Part shown: positions 42,484-51,943 of the stretch, piece after piece
Numbering within the stretch: position 1 is the stretch's first letter
How the letters are laid out: every line of letters begins with the position of its first letter
Assembly: GCA_041940305.1 (NCBI GenBank)
Contig: JBGTSJ010000017.1
Span: 62,001 to 126,000 of the forward strand
DNA from: JBGTSJ01 sp041940305
Lineage (GTDB): Bacteria > Planctomycetota > Planctomycetia > Planctomycetales > Planctomycetaceae
DNA: 64,000 bases
Reading direction: 5' to 3'
Notes under the pieces: model-generated
What the model was told of the DNA's origin: nothing
Seen by the model: the letters and a program-made list of their open reading frames with translations, nothing else
The model's database searches: none
Translations under genes and position numbers: made by a program

Positions 42484-43578
42484 ATGCAGGCAATAATGAG
42501 GACTCAACTCACTTCAACTCCACCCACTTTGCGGTGGCAGGGAGATGTCGATGGCTCCTTGTGGATGATCGACCAGACGCTGCTCCCCACCGAGTGCCGC
42601 GAGATTGAATGCCGCTCCGTCGAGACTGTCTGGGAAGCAATCCGGTCGTTGCGCGTGCGGGGAGCACCGGCCATCGGCGTCGCTGCCGGCTATGGGATGG
42701 TCGTCGGTCTGCAGTCGGTCGCGAACACCGATCGCGCGGCCTTCGACCGGCGACTGGCCGAAGTCGCCGAATTCCTCGCGGGGAGCCGCCCGACGGCCGT
42801 CAATCTGTTCTGGGCCATCGACCGCATGCGGCGCGTCGCTGCGAAGAAAGCCCATGCATCGCCGCGCGAGATGCTGGAGCGTCTACTCGAGGAGGCCCGC
42901 GAGATCGAGCGCGAGGATCGGGACATGTGCGCCGCCATCGGCCGGCACGGTGCCGAACTCCTGCAGGACGGCATGGGCGTCCTCACGCACTGCAACGCCG
43001 GAGGATTGGCCACGGCCGGGGACGGCACGGCGCTCTCGGTCTTCTTCGCCGCGGCGGCCGCCGGCAAGCAATTGCACGTCTATGCCGACGAGACGCGGCC
43101 ATTGCTGCAGGGCGCCCGGCTCACCAGTTGGGAACTGATGCAGCGCGGCATCCCGGTGACGCTCATCTGCGACTCCATGGCGGGCTGGGTGATGCGCGAA
43201 GGACGCGTGCAGGCGGTCGTCACGGGCGCCGACCGCATCGCAGCCAACGGCGACGCCGCCAACAAGATCGGCACGTACTCCGTGGCGCTGCTGGCCAAGG
43301 CCCACGGCATCCCGTTCTACGTCGCGGCGCCGTCCAGCACTTTCGACATGAGCCTGAACAGCGGCGCCGAGATCCCCATCGAGCAGCGCGATTCCGCCGA
43401 GATCACCAATGGCATGGGACGCCAGACCGCACCGGATGGCGTCGGCGTCTACAATCCGGCGTTCGACGTCACGCCGGCCGAACACATCGCGGCACTGATC
43501 ACGGAGAAGGGGGTCGTCAGGCCGGTCACCAGGAAGACGATCGCGAGCGTGCTCCCCTCGGATCGCACGACGAAATAA
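42484..43578 (+). CDS. mtnA: S-methyl-5-thioribose-1-phosphate isomerase
   Basis: Cytoplasmic enzyme of 364 residues in methionine salvage, converting methylthioribose-1-phosphate to the ribulose isomer. Signatures are LRVRGAPAIGVAAGYG, NLFWAIDRM, THCNAGGLATAGDGTALSV (catalytic Cys), VYADETRPLLQGARLT, VTGADRIAANGDAANKIGTY (catalytic Asp) and FYVAAPSSTFD. ATG 42484 follows GGAGG with a 4-base spacer; ATG 42496 is an alternative. The open frame back to 42373 overlaps the inverted repeat and is rejected. No other salvage gene is adjacent. Confidence 0.95.
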   Translation: MQAIMRTQLTSTPPTLRWQGDVDGSLWMIDQTLLPTECREIECRSVETVWEAIRSLRVRGAPAIGVAAGYGMVVGLQSVANTDRAAFDRRLAEVAEFLAGSRPTAVNLFWAIDRMRRVAAKKAHASPREMLERLLEEAREIEREDRDMCAAIGRHGAELLQDGMGVLTHCNAGGLATAGDGTALSVFFAAAAAGKQLHVYADETRPLLQGARLTSWELMQRGIPVTLICDSMAGWVMREGRVQAVVTGADRIAANGDAANKIGTYSVALLAKAHGIPFYVAAPSSTFDMSLNSGAEIPIEQRDSAEITNGMGRQTAPDGVGVYNPAFDVTPAEHIAALITEKGVVRPVTRKTIASVLPSDRTTK

Positions 43579-43704
43579 GCCTGCGGCATCTGGGCATTCT
43601 GGGAAACACGATTCCTCTAGGCCCGCGGATTGCGATCGACTAAAGTCCGCGTCCCCGCCCGCACCGCTCCGTTCGGAGTGCGCGTCTCCAACAGGCCCAT
43701 CCCG

Positions 43705-44034
43705 ATGGATCGTCTCCTGATCGCAGTCGCGAGCCTCGCCGCCGTTTCCGCCAGCGGCTGCCTGACTCCCTGGAATACGCGCTTTCCCGAACTCGCCCCC
43801 CGTTCCACACAGTACGAACGCGCGCAGGCACAGGTTCAGGACCCCTATCCCGACTCGGAGATCGGCCCTGACACCGGCTTTCGTCCGCTCGGCTACGAGC
43901 AGCAGCGCTCCGAGCAGGTTCTCGCGAAAGAGCGCGCCGGGACAGCTTATTTGAGGCAGCAGTACGGCAACCCCTACGGCAGCCCGGCGCCCGGCCCGAA
44001 CGGTTCGTTCTATCCCGAAGCGGTGCCGCAGTAA
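43705..44034 (+). CDS. small lipoprotein of unknown function
   Basis: Protein of 109 residues with a lipoprotein signal (MDRLLIAVASLAAVSASGC; lipobox ending at Cys19). The mature part is Pro/Tyr/Gln-rich and low-complexity (PYPDSEIGPDTGFRPLGY, RQQYGNPYGSPAPGPNG). No family is recognised; similar short Tyr/Pro-rich lipoproteins are common in planctomycetes. The start at 43705 is set by the signal peptide. It probably attaches to the membrane after processing. Isolated between mtnA and a repeat pair. Confidence 0.7.
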   Translation: MDRLLIAVASLAAVSASGCLTPWNTRFPELAPRSTQYERAQAQVQDPYPDSEIGPDTGFRPLGYEQQRSEQVLAKERAGTAYLRQQYGNPYGSPAPGPNGSFYPEAVPQ

Positions 44035-44038
44035 CGCG

Positions 44039-44138
44039 TTGGAGTACAGGCTTCAGCCTCCCTCCCAGGTTGTCTCCCGAGCGCCGCATGACATTGTCGG
44101 CGACGTGTCGACGTGACAGCCTGAAGGCCGTACTCCAA
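44039..44138. repeat. inverted repeat downstream of the small lipoprotein gene
   Basis: The arms 44039-44059 (ttggagtacaggcttcagcct) and 44118-44138 (agcctgaaggccgtactcca plus a) are near-perfect reverse complements about 60 bases apart. They begin 5 bases after the stop codon, so they may act as a terminator structure or a mobile palindrome. Confidence 0.85.
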
Positions 44139-44198
44139 TAGTGGTCGGCGATGTCGTGATGCGCGAACTCCGGCGGGTTCGGCTACAATTGTCGTCTT

Positions 44199-45266
44199 AT
44201 GAAAGGGCTCTCGCTTCGACGCTCAAACCTGCTCTGGATTGCCGCAACGCAGTTCGCACTCCTGTTGCGCGCCGGCTGCGCCGCCGCCCAGGACGACGCC
44301 GGCTCGCGAGACAGCCGGCATCTGATTACGCCGGCTGGGGAAGCGGCAATCGCCACGGGACTCGAGTGGCTCGCCAGCCGCCAGCAGGAAGACGGCTCGT
44401 TCGGCACGCTCACGCGGTATCGCGTGAACCCCGGTGTCACCGGTCTCTGCGGACTGTCGTTCCTGGCGTCTGGCAGTACCCCAGGCCGCGGCCCCTATGG
44501 TGAGCATGTATCGCGGGCCATGGATTACGTAATGACCTGCGCCCGCCCGAACGGCTACATCGTCGAGGCGGACTGGAAATACTATCACGGTCCCATGTAC
44601 GGGCACGGCTTCGCCACGCTCTTCCTGGCCGAGGTCTACGGCATGAGTCCGCGGGACGACGTCCGCGAAGTCCTCAAGCGCGCCGTCCAGTTGATCATCG
44701 ACACTCAGAACGAACAGGGAGGCTGGCGCTACACGCCCGAATCGCAGGAAGCCGACATCTCCGTGACCGTCTGCCAGGCGATGGCGCTGCGTGCCGCCCG
44801 CAACGCCGGCATCTCGGTCCCCAAGGAGACGATCGACCGCTGCGTGAGCTACCTCGAACGAAGCCAGAACACGGACGGAGGTTTTCGCTACCGGCTGCTG
44901 GAGGCGGCCGAGAGCAAGTTCGCCCGGTCCGCCGCCGCGGTCGTCGCCCTGTACACTTCGGGAGTTCCCGAAGGCCCCATCACGCAGCGCGGCCTCGATT
45001 ACCTGATGCAGTTCGTCCCCGGCACAATCGGATCGCGCAACCAGGAGTACTATTTCTACGGTCAGTACTATGCAGTTCAGGCAGCGTGGCACGCAGGGGG
45101 AGATTACTGGGAAGTCTGGTACCCGGCGGCGCGGGATGAGCTGATCGGCCTGCAACTCGGAGACGGCAGCTGGTCCGATCCGTGGATCGGCAATGAGTAC
45201 GCAACCGCCATGGCCCTGATCGCACTTCAGGTTCCGAACAACTATCTGCCGATTTTCGAACGGTGA
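44199..45266 (+). CDS. exported prenyltransferase/squalene-oxidase-repeat protein
   Basis: Protein of 355 residues with a signal peptide (LLWIAATQFALLLRAGCAAAQ) and at least four repeats of the alpha-alpha-barrel type: GLEWLASRQQEDGSFG, VQLIIDTQNEQGGWRYTP, VSYLERSQNTDGGFRYR and ELIGLQLGDGSWSDPWI. These QxxDGGW-like repeats occur in squalene cyclases and prenyltransferases, but the DxDD cyclase motif is absent and the protein is exported, so an enzymatic terpene role is unlikely. It is probably a structural or binding protein of the planctomycete envelope. It overlaps a possible GTG start of the next gene (GTGA). Confidence 0.85.
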   Translation: MKGLSLRRSNLLWIAATQFALLLRAGCAAAQDDAGSRDSRHLITPAGEAAIATGLEWLASRQQEDGSFGTLTRYRVNPGVTGLCGLSFLASGSTPGRGPYGEHVSRAMDYVMTCARPNGYIVEADWKYYHGPMYGHGFATLFLAEVYGMSPRDDVREVLKRAVQLIIDTQNEQGGWRYTPESQEADISVTVCQAMALRAARNAGISVPKETIDRCVSYLERSQNTDGGFRYRLLEAAESKFARSAAAVVALYTSGVPEGPITQRGLDYLMQFVPGTIGSRNQEYYFYGQYYAVQAAWHAGGDYWEVWYPAARDELIGLQLGDGSWSDPWIGNEYATAMALIALQVPNNYLPIFER

Positions 45267-45331
45267 AGTCTTCCATTCCCAGCATTCTCCGCGGAATCCG
45301 GTCGCGCCAACGGCCGCTTCCCGGAGGCACA

Positions 45332-46579
45332 ATGCCCGTGCGTCAACGCCCGAGACATGACTCCTTGCAGCGGAGTCTCCTCAGCGGGATCGCTTTCGTC
45401 CTAATCGGCATGGACGCCGGATTCGCGGCGGATCGTCCCCAGGGCATCCTCAGCACGGTCGATGGCCAGGAGCTCGAGGGAGTGCTTCTCCGCCTGGATG
45501 GAGAGGGCGCCGACGTCCAGAGCGGGGATGGCCGTGTCGTTCACATCCCACGGAGTGATCTGCGGCAAGTTCTTCTGCCGGCCGGCCCATTCCGGAACCA
45601 TGACCGTCAGCCGTGGTTATTGTTTGCGAACGGCGATCGCGCTGCGGTCACGGTCGAGGGAATTTCGGAAGATCAACTCCAATGCCGTTGGACGCAATTC
45701 CCCAGTCAGGAGCCGTGGAACGTCCCCCTCGAGGAGTTGCGCGGCGCAATCATCCAGCCGCCGGAGTTGGAACGAGACCGGTCAGACCTCGTGCGTGAAG
45801 TGTCCACCGTGTCGTTCGGCGGAGACATCCTGAAGCTGATCGATGGCGGACGACTTACGGGTGAGTTGCAGGCATCTGGTGACGAGGGGTTCGTCATCGC
45901 GACCTCCGTCGGCGCGGTGACCGTGGCGCCTGATCGCGTCCGGTCGCTCGCACTCAATTCCGCGCTGGTCAGCGCGACACCCTCGCCGGCCGAGCACGTG
46001 CTGGTCACGCTGAGGGACGGTTCCTGGCTGACGTGCAGCGAACTCCGTCTGATGCCGGAGGGATCGTTCTCGACGCGGACGGCGTTCGGTGCTGAGTTCC
46101 AATTCGAGGCCGGATTGATCGCGCAGCTGGATTTTTTCGGCGACCGCGTACAAATCCTGTCGCAGTCCTCTCCTATCCGAGAATCGATCGTGAGGTACAT
46201 TGGTCCCGGTCCGCTCACGCAGGTCAATCGCAACGTGCGGGGCGGATTCCTGCAACTCAGGGACCGCGAGTATCCCCGCGGCCTCGGTATGCTTAGCGGG
46301 ACGTCAGCGACCTGGCGTTTGACGGATCGAGATCGTCGGTTCCAGGTGCAGATCGGTCTCGATGACCGCTCCGCAGGCGGGGGCAGCGTGGAATTCATAA
46401 TCGAGCTCGACGGCCGGATGCTCTTCTCCAGCGGGCTGGTCCGGGGCGCCGATCCGCCGATATCGGTGGGTCCATTGGACATCGCGGGAGGGAGTGAGTT
46501 GACCCTGCGCGTGGCTTTCGGTGAATTCGGCAACAGCCGCGATTTCGCAAACTGGTGTCACCCCCTGCTGCTGCATTGA
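45332..46579 (+). CDS. secreted protein with C-terminal NPCBM domain
   Basis: Protein of 415 residues. After a signal peptide (SLLSGIAFVLIGMDAGFAA) come beta-rich segments of a pattern seen in planctomycete secreted proteins (ILSTVDGQELEGVLLRLDG and ADVQSGDGRVVHIPRSDLRQVLL, repeated less clearly as LKLIDGGRLTGEL). The last roughly 110 residues form an NPCBM/NEW2 carbohydrate-binding domain: YPRGLGMLSGTSATWRL, FQVQIGLDD, FIIELDGRMLFSSGLVRG and LTLRVAFG. I start at ATG 45332 after a GGAGG site; GTG 45263, overlapping the previous stop, would add 23 residues. Probable extracellular glycan binder, co-transcribed with the repeat protein upstream. Confidence 0.82.
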   Translation: MPVRQRPRHDSLQRSLLSGIAFVLIGMDAGFAADRPQGILSTVDGQELEGVLLRLDGEGADVQSGDGRVVHIPRSDLRQVLLPAGPFRNHDRQPWLLFANGDRAAVTVEGISEDQLQCRWTQFPSQEPWNVPLEELRGAIIQPPELERDRSDLVREVSTVSFGGDILKLIDGGRLTGELQASGDEGFVIATSVGAVTVAPDRVRSLALNSALVSATPSPAEHVLVTLRDGSWLTCSELRLMPEGSFSTRTAFGAEFQFEAGLIAQLDFFGDRVQILSQSSPIRESIVRYIGPGPLTQVNRNVRGGFLQLRDREYPRGLGMLSGTSATWRLTDRDRRFQVQIGLDDRSAGGGSVEFIIELDGRMLFSSGLVRGADPPISVGPLDIAGGSELTLRVAFGEFGNSRDFANWCHPLLLH

Positions 46580-46649
46580 GTTCAATGAGCCGCGCATCGT
46601 CCAGCCACCCGGCCAGGGCGAAACTGCATAGAACTGAGGATTCACTTCG

Positions 46650-47858
46650 ATGAAGCAACTCTTGGCCCGCCGCTATGACACCGGAGAGCCGGTGCGTGTG
46701 CGCTGGGATGGCGACCGCATCGCGTCCGTCGATCCGGTGCGCCCGGAGGGTGATCTTTCGCGGTGTCCCTACGTCGGACCGGGTCTGTTCGACCTGCAGA
46801 TCAATGGACACGCCGGAACATGGTTTAGCGATGCCGCGCTGACGCCGGACGCCGCGCTCACCGCACTGGACGCCCACTTCCGCTACGGGATCACGCGCCT
46901 GTGCCCCACGCTGATCACCAACTCGCGAGACGCGCTGGAGTCCGGGTTTCAGGCCTTGCGCCAAGCCTGCGAGCGCGAGGAGTGGGCAGCCCGAATGGCC
47001 TGCGGATTTCATCTGGAGGGGCCATATCTTTCGGCGGAGGACGGACCGCGCGGAGCGCATCCGCGGCAGCACGTGCGGGCATGCGACTGGGATGAGTTTG
47101 AGTTGCTGCAGCGGGCCGCCGGCGGGCGCATCCGGCTCATCACGCTGGCGCCCGAGGCTGCCGGCGCCGTCGAGTTTATCCGGCAGGCCGTTGAGAGCGG
47201 CGTCCGCGTGGCGATCGGCCATACCGCGGCCGATTCGCGGCAGATCGCCGCCGCGGTCGACGCCGGAGCGACCCTCAGCACCCATCTGGGAAACGGAGCT
47301 CACGCCGCGCTGCCGAGACATCCCAACTACATCTGGGATCAACTCGGTGAGCCGCGCCTCGCGGCCAGCCTCATCAGCGACGGACACCACTTGCCCGACA
47401 GCGTGGTTCGCACCGTCGTCCGCACCAAGGGACTGCGGCGGACGATCATCACCTGCGACGCCTCCGGACTCGCCGGCTGCGCCCCCGGCGTCTACTCCTA
47501 TGGCGATGCCGAGTTTGAAGCCCTCGACGACGGCCCGATCGTGATTGCCGGACAACGTCAGCTCCTGGCCGGATCCGGACAGATCACCAACGTCTGCGTT
47601 GCGAACATGGTCCGCATGACGGGCATCTCGCTGGGAGAGGCGTGGGAGATGGCGTCCCGGAACCCCGCGCGGCTGCTGGGATTCGAGATCGGCCGACTCG
47701 CCAGGGGCGGACCGGCTGATCTGACCCTCTTCGATTACTGTCCCAACGAGCACACGATTGCCGTGCGAGCGACGGTCTCAGCAGGACAATTGATGTATGG
47801 AGCGCTTCCTGACGCAGCGGCCGCGCCGGCATTCGGCGGCCGTTCCGGCTGCGGCTGA
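46650..47858 (+). CDS. nagA: N-acetylglucosamine-6-phosphate deacetylase
   Basis: Cytoplasmic amidohydrolase of 402 residues that deacetylates GlcNAc-6-phosphate in amino-sugar use and cell-wall recycling. Visible motifs are VGPGLFDLQINGHAG, CGFHLEGPYLS, VAIGHTAADS, STHLGNGAHAAL, LISDGHHLPD and ITCDASGLAG, including the metal-binding His residues and the catalytic Asp. LARGGPADLTLFDY closes the fold. The C-terminal Ala-rich tail is unusual but short. No nagB or transporter gene is adjacent. Confidence 0.93.
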   Translation: MKQLLARRYDTGEPVRVRWDGDRIASVDPVRPEGDLSRCPYVGPGLFDLQINGHAGTWFSDAALTPDAALTALDAHFRYGITRLCPTLITNSRDALESGFQALRQACEREEWAARMACGFHLEGPYLSAEDGPRGAHPRQHVRACDWDEFELLQRAAGGRIRLITLAPEAAGAVEFIRQAVESGVRVAIGHTAADSRQIAAAVDAGATLSTHLGNGAHAALPRHPNYIWDQLGEPRLAASLISDGHHLPDSVVRTVVRTKGLRRTIITCDASGLAGCAPGVYSYGDAEFEALDDGPIVIAGQRQLLAGSGQITNVCVANMVRMTGISLGEAWEMASRNPARLLGFEIGRLARGGPADLTLFDYCPNEHTIAVRATVSAGQLMYGALPDAAAAPAFGGRSGCG

Positions 47859-48153
47859 TCGTGCACTGCTCCGCAGCGCTCTCGAAGTTCCACACCGCAG
47901 GTCTCGCTCGTTGACGCGGGTTTGATGGGTGGTAGGATGGGGCTTGGTCAGGTCACAGCGGGCTGCTGGTCGGTCTGCCTGACGGACAGAAGACTCGATG
48001 GGGGCCGCCCGTCATCGGCCGCTCCGGATCCTCGCAGGGAAGCGGAGGATCGATTGCGGAGCGTTCGGCCAGATCGGATGAGTGAATGCCGGCGTTCGCC
48101 GGAAGAGTTTCCCTGCCACGGTGAACGTAGGCCCCGGCGCCGATCGACCTCAC

Positions 48154-49593
48154 ATGCCGCTGCGGACTGCTGACGAACTGGCATCGCTGTTGGGGCAGCT
48201 TCGCCTGGTAGAGGCGGATGCACTGCTGCGCGTCATGCAGGAATGCACGCCCCAGTCGACCGCGGAGTCATTGCTGACCCTCCTCGAACGGCAGCATCTC
48301 CTCACCAGCCTGCAGGTGGAGCGGATCCGGAAGGGCGAAACGGACGGGCTCGTCCTCGGGGGATACAAGTTGCTGTACCGGAATGCATCCGGCAGCTTCG
48401 CACGCGTGTTCCGCGCAATGTCGATCGCGGACGGCTCGATGGTCGGCCTCAAGGTCCTGCGTGAACGCTGGGCCAACGACGCCGACATGGTGCGGTTGTT
48501 TCACCGGGAAGGCGACATCGGTCAGAAGCTCAAGCATCCCAACATTGTCCCCGTCTACGGCACCGCCGTGCAGGGGCCGCATCACTTTATCACCATGGAA
48601 TTCGTCGAAGGGGGAAACCTTCGCGACTTTGTGAAGATCAGAGGACGCCTGTCGCCGGCCGAGGCGGCCAAGTACACGATCGACATGGCCCAGGGACTCG
48701 AGCACGCGCTCAAGCTCGGGATCACGCACCGCGATCTGAAGATGACGAACGTGCTGATGAGCAGCCAGGGGGTGGCCAAGCTCATCGACTTCGGCCTGGC
48801 GGCCGACGAGAAGCTGCTGAGCCGCATTGGATCGTCCGACCTGCAGCAGGCGGTCGAATATACGACGCTGGAGCACGGCAGCGGCGCGCCGTCGAACGAT
48901 CCGCGCAGCGACCTGTTCTTCCTGGGAGTGATCCTCTACGAGTTGCTCACCGGCGTGCCCCCCTACGCCCGCACACGCGACAAGGAAGAGCGGAAACGCT
49001 TCAGCCGCTATCGAGACGTACGCCCCGTGACCAGCATCGAGCCGTCGCTCCCGCGCCGGGTCGCGGCGGTTGTCGACCGGCTGCTGCGGATTACCCCCTC
49101 GGAGCGATTTCAATCTCCCGGCGACGTTGCTGCCGAAATGCGCCAGTCGCTGGCCGACATGGGCGAAGCACCGCCGCCGGAAGCAGAGAACGGCGCCCGG
49201 GCCCTGACCGTCCTGTGTGTCGAAGACCGCCCGCAGCAGCAGGAAATGCTGCGTCAGTATCTGTCCAAACACGGCTATCGCGTGCTGCTCCTGAACAACG
49301 TTGATCGGGCCCTCTCCCGCGTCCGCCAGCAGGCGCCCGAGTGTGTGCTGCTGATGGGCGATTCCATCGGTGACCGCGTCGCCGACGACTTCGGCAAAGT
49401 CCTCTCGCTCGGCCGATCAAGCTTTACGTCGGCCGTGCTGGTCCTCGGAGAGGACCAGACCGCGCTGCAGAAAGCCATTGCCAACGACAATCCGCTCGGT
49501 AAGGTGCTGATTCAGCCGGTGAAGTTGCGCGACTTGCGCAACGCGATCGACGGCGGCTTGAGTGTGCGGGCGCGGTACCGCGGCCTGCCCTGA
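48154..49593 (+). CDS. Ser/Thr protein kinase fused to a degenerate receiver domain
   Basis: Protein of 479 residues. A helical N-terminal region (1-65) is followed by a kinase: Gly-rich SGSFARVFRA, Lys in VGLKVL, catalytic HRDLKMTN (about 191-198), canonical DFG in KLIDFGLA, and the large-lobe DLFFLGVILYELLTG. A receiver-like domain (about 350-474) follows: TVLCVEDRPQQQEML keeps the acidic pair, but the phospho-Asp position reads VLLMGDS and the Lys position reads IQPVK. It therefore lacks the canonical phospho-acceptor and conserved Lys and is probably a pseudo-receiver. ATG 48154 is preferred; ATG 48082 would add 24 weak residues. Confidence 0.87.
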   Translation: MPLRTADELASLLGQLRLVEADALLRVMQECTPQSTAESLLTLLERQHLLTSLQVERIRKGETDGLVLGGYKLLYRNASGSFARVFRAMSIADGSMVGLKVLRERWANDADMVRLFHREGDIGQKLKHPNIVPVYGTAVQGPHHFITMEFVEGGNLRDFVKIRGRLSPAEAAKYTIDMAQGLEHALKLGITHRDLKMTNVLMSSQGVAKLIDFGLAADEKLLSRIGSSDLQQAVEYTTLEHGSGAPSNDPRSDLFFLGVILYELLTGVPPYARTRDKEERKRFSRYRDVRPVTSIEPSLPRRVAAVVDRLLRITPSERFQSPGDVAAEMRQSLADMGEAPPPEAENGARALTVLCVEDRPQQQEMLRQYLSKHGYRVLLLNNVDRALSRVRQQAPECVLLMGDSIGDRVADDFGKVLSLGRSSFTSAVLVLGEDQTALQKAIANDNPLGKVLIQPVKLRDLRNAIDGGLSVRARYRGLP

Positions 49594-49709
49594 TCAGCCA
49601 TCGGGCCGACGAGGCTTTTCCCGAATTCCGCAGCATCCCCGGCCCCGAATCGGAAACGTCCGCTGGAACCGCCGAGCACATCAGTCGGGCGGTTCGCGAT
49701 CGAAATACG

Positions 49710-50732
49710 ATGGACAATCCCGGCTTTCGTCCGACCGCATCCTGGAATGTCCTGCAGGCGCGGGCGGCGCTGCTGCAGGTCGTGCGGCGGTTCTTTGACG
49801 TTCGCGGATTCTGCGAGGTCGAGACGCCGCTGCTCTCTCACGACGTCTGCGTCGACGCGTGGCTGGATCCGTTCATCGTTCCCCACGCAGGTGGGCGGGC
49901 CGACCGCCAGGGGCGGATGTTTCTGCAGACCTCGCCCGAGTTCGGGATGAAGCGGCTGCTGGCGGCCGGCGCGGATGCGATCTACCAGATCACCCGCTCC
50001 TTTCGCCGAGGTGAATCGGGCGGACGCCACAATCCGGAATTCACCATCGTCGAATGGTACCGGGTCGGAAACACGCTGGCGCAGCAGATCGACCTCGTGG
50101 AACAACTGGTGCAATCCGTCGCGGATCACGTCGCGGACGCCGGCCCCGATTCGCTCCGCGCATCCCGCCGCGCCGTGTCGTTTCGCAGAATCGCCTACAA
50201 CGACGCATTCGCAGAGTTCGCCGGGCACCCCGTCCTGGAATCCTCAACGGTCGAACTGCGGGCGTTGGCGGACCGGCTGGGAGTCGCGGCGCCGGAGAGC
50301 TTGGCGGCGGACGACCGCGATGGCTGGCTCAACCTGCTACTCGCGGAGGTCGTCGAGCCGGCGCTGAAACGGCAGGAGGGCGTCGTCCTCTATGACTATC
50401 CCGCTTCGCAGGCCGCCCTCGCCCGAGTCCGGCCCGAACAACCGCTCGTCGCCGACCGCTTCGAGCTCTACCTGGACGGCATGGAGATCTGCAACGGCTA
50501 CCGCGAACTCACGGACCCCGATCAACTGGCGGCCCGCATGCAGGCGCAGGCCGAGAAACGTCGGGCCGCAGGACTTTCCGATCTCCCGGCAGACAGCCGG
50601 CTGATCGACGCCATGCGCGCCGGTCTGCCGGACTGTTCGGGTGTCGCGCTGGGCTTCGACCGGCTCGTGATGTGGCGGCTCGGCTTGCAGCAGATCGCCG
50701 ACGTCATCCCCTTCCCTTGGGACCGGGCGTGA
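49710..50732 (+). CDS. epmA: EF-P--(R)-beta-lysine ligase (EpmA/GenX)
   Basis: Protein of 340 residues related to the catalytic core of class II lysyl-tRNA synthetase without the anticodon-binding domain, the EpmA layout. It adds beta-lysine to elongation factor P. Motifs are FFDVRGFCEVETPLLS (motif 1), FLQTSPEFGMKRLLAAG, ITRSFRRGESGGRHNPEFTIVEWYR (motif 2), ELYLDGMEICNGYREL and GVALGFDRLVMWRLG (motif 3). The EF-P gene and the EpmB aminomutase are not in this window. It is convergent with the DUF1559 gene. Confidence 0.92.
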   Translation: MDNPGFRPTASWNVLQARAALLQVVRRFFDVRGFCEVETPLLSHDVCVDAWLDPFIVPHAGGRADRQGRMFLQTSPEFGMKRLLAAGADAIYQITRSFRRGESGGRHNPEFTIVEWYRVGNTLAQQIDLVEQLVQSVADHVADAGPDSLRASRRAVSFRRIAYNDAFAEFAGHPVLESSTVELRALADRLGVAAPESLAADDRDGWLNLLLAEVVEPALKRQEGVVLYDYPASQAALARVRPEQPLVADRFELYLDGMEICNGYRELTDPDQLAARMQAQAEKRRAAGLSDLPADSRLIDAMRAGLPDCSGVALGFDRLVMWRLGLQQIADVIPFPWDRA

Positions 50733-50785
50733 CCCGCGCCAATTGCTCGGCCCGGGGCACAGCATCAGTGGTGCTCTCGCCCGAT

Positions 50786-51772
50786 CTAGAATGACGTGGG
50801 AATGTTCTCGCGGCCGTTGCGCGTACACAGCGAGCGGAACAGGTTCGTGTCGATGTTCTTGGCGATCGTCTGGGCGTGGCCGTCGGCAAACGCGAACAGG
50901 CAGACGTCCTCGTGATGGCTCCCGAACCCGAAGAAGTGGATGTTGCCGGCATTCGAACACTGCTGGTTGCCGGCGCTCGTCCAGTAGCCGTCGAAGTTCG
51001 GCTGGTCATCCCGGGCGCGGGCGCAGCACGCGTAGTGATCTCCCCAGAATCCGCCAAACAGAGTTTCGCCGAACATGATCGTCTGCGTGAAGCCGTCGGA
51101 AACGTCACGGTCGCTGAGGCTGCTGTTGCGGAAGAACATGCCGTTATTCAGCGGAGCGTTCGGATCGTTGGTGGCCCACCAGCCCATGCAGCCGCGATAG
51201 GTCGTCGTCCCCAGACCGTTCGGACCTTTCGGTTCAATCCCTCCCGCCGAGGGGCACACGTACGACTCAATCGGCGTCTGGATCAACTGCCAGTTGAACG
51301 GATCGTTCTTGGCGACGCCATAGTTGATGTTGACGGTGCTCGCATCCATCTGCGGCAGCAGAAAGGCGTGCCAGCCCCAGTAGGGGCCGTACTGCCAGTC
51401 GGCAATGTTCACGACCGGTGGGGGCGCACCGGGAGGTTGGACGGGGAGCCCGGTGGATTGGGGGCTGATGGGGATGGAGACGATCGGCGAGAGCGTCAAC
51501 GGGTAATCGCAAGCCGGCGCTCCATCCACATATCCGGACGGGAACACGCGGTGCGAGTCCAGATAGTTGTGCGACGCCAGCTCGATCTGCCGGATGAAGT
51601 TCGTGCACTGCGTCCGCCGGGCCGCTTCGCGCGCCTTCTGCACGGCCGGCATCAGCAGCGCGACCAGGATCCCGATGATGGCGATCACCACCAGCAGCTC
51701 AATCAGCGTGAAGCCGCGACGGCCGGACGCTTGCCCGCCGTAAACCGGCGACGTGGTGCGAGCTGAACGCAT
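50786..51772 (-). CDS. DUF1559 protein with prepilin-type N-terminus
   Basis: Protein of 328 residues of the DUF1559 family, abundant and paralogous in planctomycetes. The N-terminus has the type IV pilin/type II pseudopilin cleavage and methylation motif RRGFTLIELLVVIAIIGILVALLMPAVQKAREAARR, and the C-terminus the H-x-G-x-G-x(8)-DG-like block FGSHHEDVCLFAFADGHA. It is probably processed by a prepilin peptidase and placed in the envelope; the role is unknown. ATG 51772 follows a GGAG site; the longer frame to 51877 runs into the miaB promoter region. Confidence 0.93.
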   Translation of the reverse strand: MRSARTTSPVYGGQASGRRGFTLIELLVVIAIIGILVALLMPAVQKAREAARRTQCTNFIRQIELASHNYLDSHRVFPSGYVDGAPACDYPLTLSPIVSIPISPQSTGLPVQPPGAPPPVVNIADWQYGPYWGWHAFLLPQMDASTVNINYGVAKNDPFNWQLIQTPIESYVCPSAGGIEPKGPNGLGTTTYRGCMGWWATNDPNAPLNNGMFFRNSSLSDRDVSDGFTQTIMFGETLFGGFWGDHYACCARARDDQPNFDGYWTSAGNQQCSNAGNIHFFGFGSHHEDVCLFAFADGHAQTIAKNIDTNLFRSLCTRNGRENIPTSF

Positions 51773-51943
51773 GAGGGGCACTCCAAGCAACCTGGAAGAG
51801 CGAGTGGGTCCGCGAACATTTATGCTATCAGCCCCGCCGCGGCATGGCAAATCGAGTTTCCAGCGCTGTTGCCGCATTTCCTCCGATCAATCAGACTGTG
51901 GAACGGTCGGGCGACGGCCCCACCGGCCGAACAGATCACGCTC

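Noticed and set aside
5351..44138. Possible CRISPR or tandem array made of the palindromes
   Set aside because: The palindromes are far apart, differ in sequence and have no regular spacers or cas genes.
44199..45266. Squalene-hopene cyclase
   Set aside because: Repeats of the family are present, but the DxDD catalytic motif is absent, the protein is about half the usual length and it carries an export signal.
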